Shown here piece after piece: positions 59,401 to 64,000 of a DNA stretch of 64,000 bases (within the stretch, counting starts at the first letter, position 1; each line of letters opens with the position of its first letter). The notes under the pieces were generated by a model, which was not told the origin of the DNA, ran no database searches, and worked only from the letters and a program-made list of their open reading frames with translations. The stretch lies in contig JANCRA010000009.1 of assembly GCA_024362935.1 (NCBI GenBank), positions 29,783,166 through 29,847,165 on the forward strand, written 5' to 3'. This DNA is from Setophaga petechia (taxonomy: Eukaryota > Chordata > Aves > Passeriformes > Parulidae). The position numbers and the translations under genes were made by a program.

Positions 59401-62339
59401 AAGTGAATTACAGCTACTGCCATTCTCACATAAAAGATCAGTTCAGCCCTGACTTCAAACTTACCCCATGGGTCTGTGCAGAGTTATTATTAGTTCAGAT
59501 TTTCCCCTCCAGCATTTCACAGTGATGCTATGAGCTGCTGGTCACAGACTATGGGAAAAAGGCATGTGAGAATTTTCTAAAGATACCAAAATTCTCTGAA
59601 GGTGAAACCCACTCTCCATCCACAACAGATGGTTTGCATGACAAGCATCACAGCTGATCTCTTAACATTGTTCAGTCGGACACTGACAGTCACACCCCTG
59701 GAAAACATCACCCATATTAAGCCCAGGTCAGTAGTGCATGGATTTTGAAAATGCTACATCTGTCTCCTGTAGCCATTTCTAAAAGGTGTCCCATGAATTA
59801 AATTGAAACAGAAGTAACCAGTCCTTACATAGACACAAGCATTGTGTTGGACTTTCAAAATTAAAAAAAAAAATGGAGCTGGGGCCTCTGTTGTATCTCT
59901 TCTCAGATTATGAAGAGCACCTCAAAAATACTTTGATTGCTTTTTGTAACTTCTACTTTTAAATGTAACATTTTTCCTCCCTGTTTTATCTCAACAGATT
60001 TTCCCAATGCTTCAAGAATCAGATGAAGATACACATTTTGAGGCCAAACTTAAAACAAGTTGAAAGACAGAAAGGGTAATTTATCATATACAAAATTACT
60101 TTTGTATTAAGTTTAGTAGGAATTGCACTCAAATGTACACGGGAGAAAAAGTCTCTTTCTGGAGGAGTCATAAAGTTTTAGAACATTTCTGTCTGTGCTG
60201 ATCTGGTGATGACTGCTCTTCCAAGAAAGGTCTCCTGCTGTATCAAGTGGGAAACAACAAAAGCACAGAGATAGACAAGTGTGAATTTAGCTCAAAGACT
60301 AAATATAACTGTTATATTATTGTTTAATATAAATTTTTATATTAAAGTCCACAGACACATGTGCGTGTGCAAGGAGGATGAGTGGTGAAAAGGGGATTAC
60401 TCAGCTCAATTTATAAAAAGGTCATGGCAAAATGCTACCTGTAAATCTGTGAAGAGGTTCTGCACTGATTCAGCCTGAAGCATCTGGCTCTTTCCTGAAT
60501 CAATGCCCATTGAATTTCCTGTATCCTCAAGGCTTTTTAAATTTCTTTTGCCAGCTTCACCTTCAGACACTGTACTCTGACTGTCTAGGCTTAATACAGG
60601 ACTGGACCTAAGATATGTAGATACCAAGCTTATCTGCTAAAAGAGATAGTGGTTACAGCAATAAGAACAGACTTTGTTAGCAAAAAGTACTCAGAAAAAC
60701 CACCTCGCTTTTACCAGTAACATGACTTGAAAGGTACCATGCCCTGTCTTGACATATGAAACTGTAATGCTAAACACTTCTCAACTTGGCTTTTCCTTAT
60801 TGTAAGGATCCTGGAAGGGTCACTGTAACCACAACTTCAGGGATTGAGTATTTTAACATAAATGGTAAGAGTTACTACAACAGGGCAGCATTTACAGTAT
60901 GTGGAGCAGGCTAGGGAGGAGTAGTTATACCTCTGCTCTGACGAAAGCCTGATTTCGATTAGGATTAAATCATAGAGGAGGTTGTTCAGTTTTAGTCGGT
61001 CTGAAGAACAACAATGAAAAAAGCATCAATTTCTGTTCATTAATTGTGCATGACTTCTTACAATACATATGTAATAGTCAGATTACCAGGTTCCTCATGC
61101 CCATATTTGACGAATGGCTATATCAGAACTGGTTAAATGACCCTTAGCAAATCTATTTGAAATTACTTCTGTGGAAGTCAGTAATGATGGCCATTGGTTC
61201 TTGGGTTATTTAACACCAGAATATTCTGGGTAGCCATTCTAGGATGTTTGTACAACTGCTACTGTTGATGAAGATGCCTTCCATTGCAAAACTCAGCTCT
61301 TTTCCAGTATCCAACTTTTCCCTACTCAAAGGGAAGATGGGGAAGGTTTGTCACAGAGGTCTGTGACTTTTGCTTTTGAGCAGTTTTTGGGGGTTATTTG
61401 ATCTAGCAATGATGATTAATCTATGACTCAGTTGTTTGCTGATTATCTGAAAATTACGTTTTCAAAAGAATAGATTTCAGACTCACAGAAGGAAAATAGT
61501 TATCATGGTATCTAGATGGTTTCCCAAACTGAAAAAAATTGTTTCACTTGTTTCTTTTCTAATGTTTCAGTGCAGCTTTCTTATCGCTTTCTCAGAGACT
61601 TTTAACTTATGTTTTTCTTTTTCTGTCTGCTTCTATTTTTTTCTATTTTTAAATCCACAATTTAATAATACATATGCTGGAAGGAAGCTATTACAAAATC
61701 AATTCAAAGGCTTATGTTAACTTGGAAAAATAGCACTGCAGTAAGCACTTTTTTTTCTCCACAGTAATATTCCAGGTGGTATCATATCAGAATTTTCTAC
61801 AGCTATTTCCAAAGAGAAAACAGCTCTGCAATATCCTCCAGTATCACAGTATCTTAAGTAGTAGCTTCCCTTTCACACAAAAAGAGCTACACAAAGTAGA
61901 AGCCGAACCAACATCTCTGTAGGGAAGGAGCAGGAAGGAAATGTTGGGAAAATGTGTGCTTTCCCAGGACTGGAGTAGGATTTTAAATTCCAGTCCAGAT
62001 GCTGAAGTTTAAAATCTCTTTCTAGCCCTGAAGCACTGGTGAATATTGAGCAGATCACTGGACCCACTGTGGAAAGGGTTTTAACCTTTCCTGTTTTTCA
62101 AAAAGGTGGTTCAAAAGGCTTAATCAAAATATTTTGAGAACATCAAGTGAATGGAGCTACACAAAATAACATTAATAGCAGGAAAACTTGACAAATTAAC
62201 TCCAGCCTTCACCATATACATTATTCTGAAAGAAGATAGTATCTCTGAGCTAAAAAGTTGACTAGGATATATCTTTACCCCCTGAAGCAGTCTTTCAGCA
62301 GCTTTGTCCTCCACAATACCAAGGTCTCTGTAACCTCAT
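56451..62339. other. Non-coding stretch, no gene seen
   Basis: Nearly 6 kb without a recognisable repeat family. The longest open frame is 122 codons at 58430-58798 (+), with no recognisable domain. An AT-only perfect 11-bp inverted repeat lies at 60323-60346. A T-rich patch near 61610-61650 gives a Phe-rich open frame (61505-61720) that is not a gene. Confidence 0.6.
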
Positions 62340-62485
62340 TTCAAAAATATAATAAAAGCACCTCAAATCCTCAAACTTTATGATAACTGACAATGTAGGA
62401 AACTTACTTTTATGTATATATATATATACAAATTTCCTACATTTCAAAGTTTGAGGATATGGGGTGCCTTTATTATGTTTCTGAA
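62340..62485. repeat. 146-bp imperfect inverted repeat (MITE-like hairpin)
   Basis: The outer arms 62340-62379 and 62446-62485 pair at 35 of 40 positions. After an asymmetric 12/2-base interruption, 62392-62402 and 62433-62443 pair perfectly over 11 bases. The centre contains an 18-bp TA-rich palindrome (62413-62430). Long near-symmetrical hairpins like this are typical of palindromic MITEs or replication template switching. No terminal motif, target duplication or known family is recognised. Confidence 0.88.
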
Positions 62486-63427
62486 CATATATATAAAAAT
62501 ATATAAGCCATGCTGCAAAGATGACAGGAAAAGTAATCTGTAATTGAATTCAATTTACAGCTCCCAGATCATGCAGCCTCCCTGACTCATCCAAGCCACT
62601 TTGCTTTATCAGAACTGCCAGCATCACACTGAGACAGTGTGCAATAAAATATGGAAAATATGTTCACAGTGTGTGACCTCAGGGATGATATGAGCTGTCA
62701 TGAAAACCACTTTCTTCTTATAGTGAAATGCCACAATGCAGTTCATTAGCTTGGAAGCAGACATATATTGCTGCTGTTAGTGGTACTGCTTCTGCCATAC
62801 CTGTTTTGTGTACAGAGGATTTCAGGGCTCAGGATTACACACTCAGCCTCCTTCACCAGCCCAAAATGCAAAGCTCCACTTCTGGCCATAGTCCTGAGTA
62901 ATAAATATGGAATCTCTCCTATGCATCTAATGGTGAAGTGCTGTGAAATAACACCCTCATATGCTCCTTCTGCCCTCAAAGTGGGGTAAAAACTGGCTGC
63001 CTTTGAGCCAGCCCTTTGCAGACATAGGAACTTAAACAGCACAGATACTCCAATAAAACCACATGACACTACTTTCATGCAACTCAGTTTTGTAGATACA
63101 GATCTAGTTGTACCCATCACTGACCTAGCCTGAACTCTCACTTTTCTCATTTCAGCTCTAGCATCTTTGTGTATGCCAAATAATAAATAGAGCTTTACCA
63201 TTCTTTCTCCTATTTTAGTATAGAGCTTGGGCTGGCTACTGTTTTTCATTCAAATAATACTTCTGCATCTGTGATTTTAGTTCAAACCACTGAAATCTTT
63301 CTGCATTTCATGCCTGTGTCATGGTATGGCAAGAAAATACTGCAGCATTTATTCTAATGTTCCAAAGCACTATTAACACCTGCATCACTGAGTAATGGTG
63401 CATCTACTACCTTCAGCAGGAGAGAAA
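62486..63427. other. Non-coding stretch with a 167-codon open frame
   Basis: The minus frame at 62746-63249 (167 codons) is long but has no domain, signal peptide or repeat I can name. It overlaps a 73-codon plus frame. Its length is within the chance range for this window, so I do not call it a gene. Confidence 0.5.
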
Positions 63428-63512
63428 CACAGAATAATTCAAGTTGGAAGGAAGATTCTTCTTTAGTCCAAGCTGTGTTAAAAATTGAGCTAACTCCAAA
63501 GTTAGGCCAGGG
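63428..63512 (-). mobile_element. CR1 LINE 3'-end relic, antisense
   Basis: The plus strand reads CACAGAATAATTCAAGTTGGAAGGAAGATTC...TTAGTCCAAGCTGTG and then AAAGTTAGGCCAGG. It is collinear with the reverse complement of the avian CR1 3' end (CACAGAATCATTCAGGTTGGAAGGGACCTC...CTAGTCCAACC...AAAGTTAGATCAGG). It is short and decayed, and the right end is approximate. Confidence 0.75.
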
Positions 63513-64000
63513 AGGCAGGGTATCAAGAATAATCACTTTTGTCTGTCACCACTGGGCGGGACAGAAATTAATATTTTTATGTGACTTAAATGCAACATTT
63601 CTTAGAGCTGATGGGGAAAACAATTACCATATAATATAGATTCCACAGCAAGGAACTAATAATGAAAGATTGATCTTAGTACCTCATATTTACTACTTCA
63701 TTGACACTTTCTGCTTTTCCAAACATTGGATATGCAAGACTGATATTTTTAAAGTCAAATTAAAGGGTAGGTAATTTCTGAGAGGGACTGATTTTTAAAT
63801 ATCAGGGTTTTTTTGCAGTGCAAATTGTAGCAGAAGACAACCAAAGACACCAAGCTGCAGATTAGTTTGCAGCTCAAAAGTACTGGCTCTTGAACTGTTG
63901 TGCTTGATTCAGTGGCCAAAACAGAATAAGGCTGGCCAGGACACGTCTAAACTGCCACAACTGCTACAGGAAGTTGTTGTTCCACATCTGCTGTGTTCAC
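63513..64000. other. Non-coding window end, nothing recognised
   Basis: The final stretch has no recognisable gene, repeat or structured element. It may include the decayed continuation of the CR1 relic at its left edge. Confidence 0.6.

Noticed and set aside
62746..63249. 167-codon open frame on the minus strand
   Set aside because: No recognisable motif, length explainable by chance, and another frame overlaps it on the opposite strand.
1..64000. CRISPR arrays, operons, phage or other prokaryotic systems
   Set aside because: No regularly spaced repeats, no dense coding and no ribosome-binding sites; the CR1 and LTR content marks the DNA as vertebrate.
1..64000. tRNA, rRNA, snRNA and known microRNA genes
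   Set aside because: Read for B-box (GGTTCGAATCC-like), U6-like starts and a few familiar microRNA seeds; none was seen. A covariance-model search would be decisive.

Overview
This window looks like non-coding DNA from a bird, most likely intergenic or deep intronic. The main evidence is CR1 LINE copies. Two keep recognisable CR1 3' ends, with octamer-like tails such as ATTCTATGATTCT and GATTCTGTGATTCTGTGA, and older copies lie in both orientations. An old avian-type solo retroviral LTR, a few decayed MIR-type SINEs, low repeat density and scarce CpG fit the same picture. The LTR body resembles LTRs I associate with songbird genomes, so a passerine is my best guess; this is an impression from memory, not a search.

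I find no convincing protein-coding gene, exon set, tRNA, rRNA, snRNA or CRISPR. Base composition is roughly 40% GC by eye. At that level a stop codon appears about every 16 codons per frame, so open frames of about 140-190 codons are expected by chance over 64 kb and six frames. The longest here are 188 codons at 34734-35300 (-), 174 at 31316-31840 (-) and 167 at 62746-63249 (-). The 174-codon frame is explained by being antisense to a CR1 copy. The other two have no domain, motif or exon structure I recognise.

Layout: 1-12 kb is mostly featureless, with an inverted pair of AP-1 motifs near 6.5 kb. A 106-111 bp segment occurs twice, at 12.6 kb and 17.1 kb, with about 97% identity. A 655-bp solo LTR with a perfect 6-bp target duplication lies at 22636-23290, followed by a 40-T run. 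CR1 copies lie at 31.4-32.1 kb (+), 35.6-36.8 kb (-, ancient, with recognisable reverse transcriptase remnants), 39.4-39.6 kb (+), 56.3-56.4 kb (+) and 63.4-63.5 kb (-). MIR-like relics lie near 29.8, 40.7, 50.9, 53.9 and 55.6 kb. A small CpG-rich patch is at 45.8-46.1 kb.

The most unusual structure is a pair of directly abutting hairpins at 33857-33960, with arms of 19/19 and 27/28 complementary bases. Other strong inverted repeats lie at 6466-6495, 31254-31288, 41958-42015, 52983-53013 and 62340-62485. No multi-gene system is visible. What deserves a second look is structural: the hairpins, the local duplication and the ancient LINE relic.
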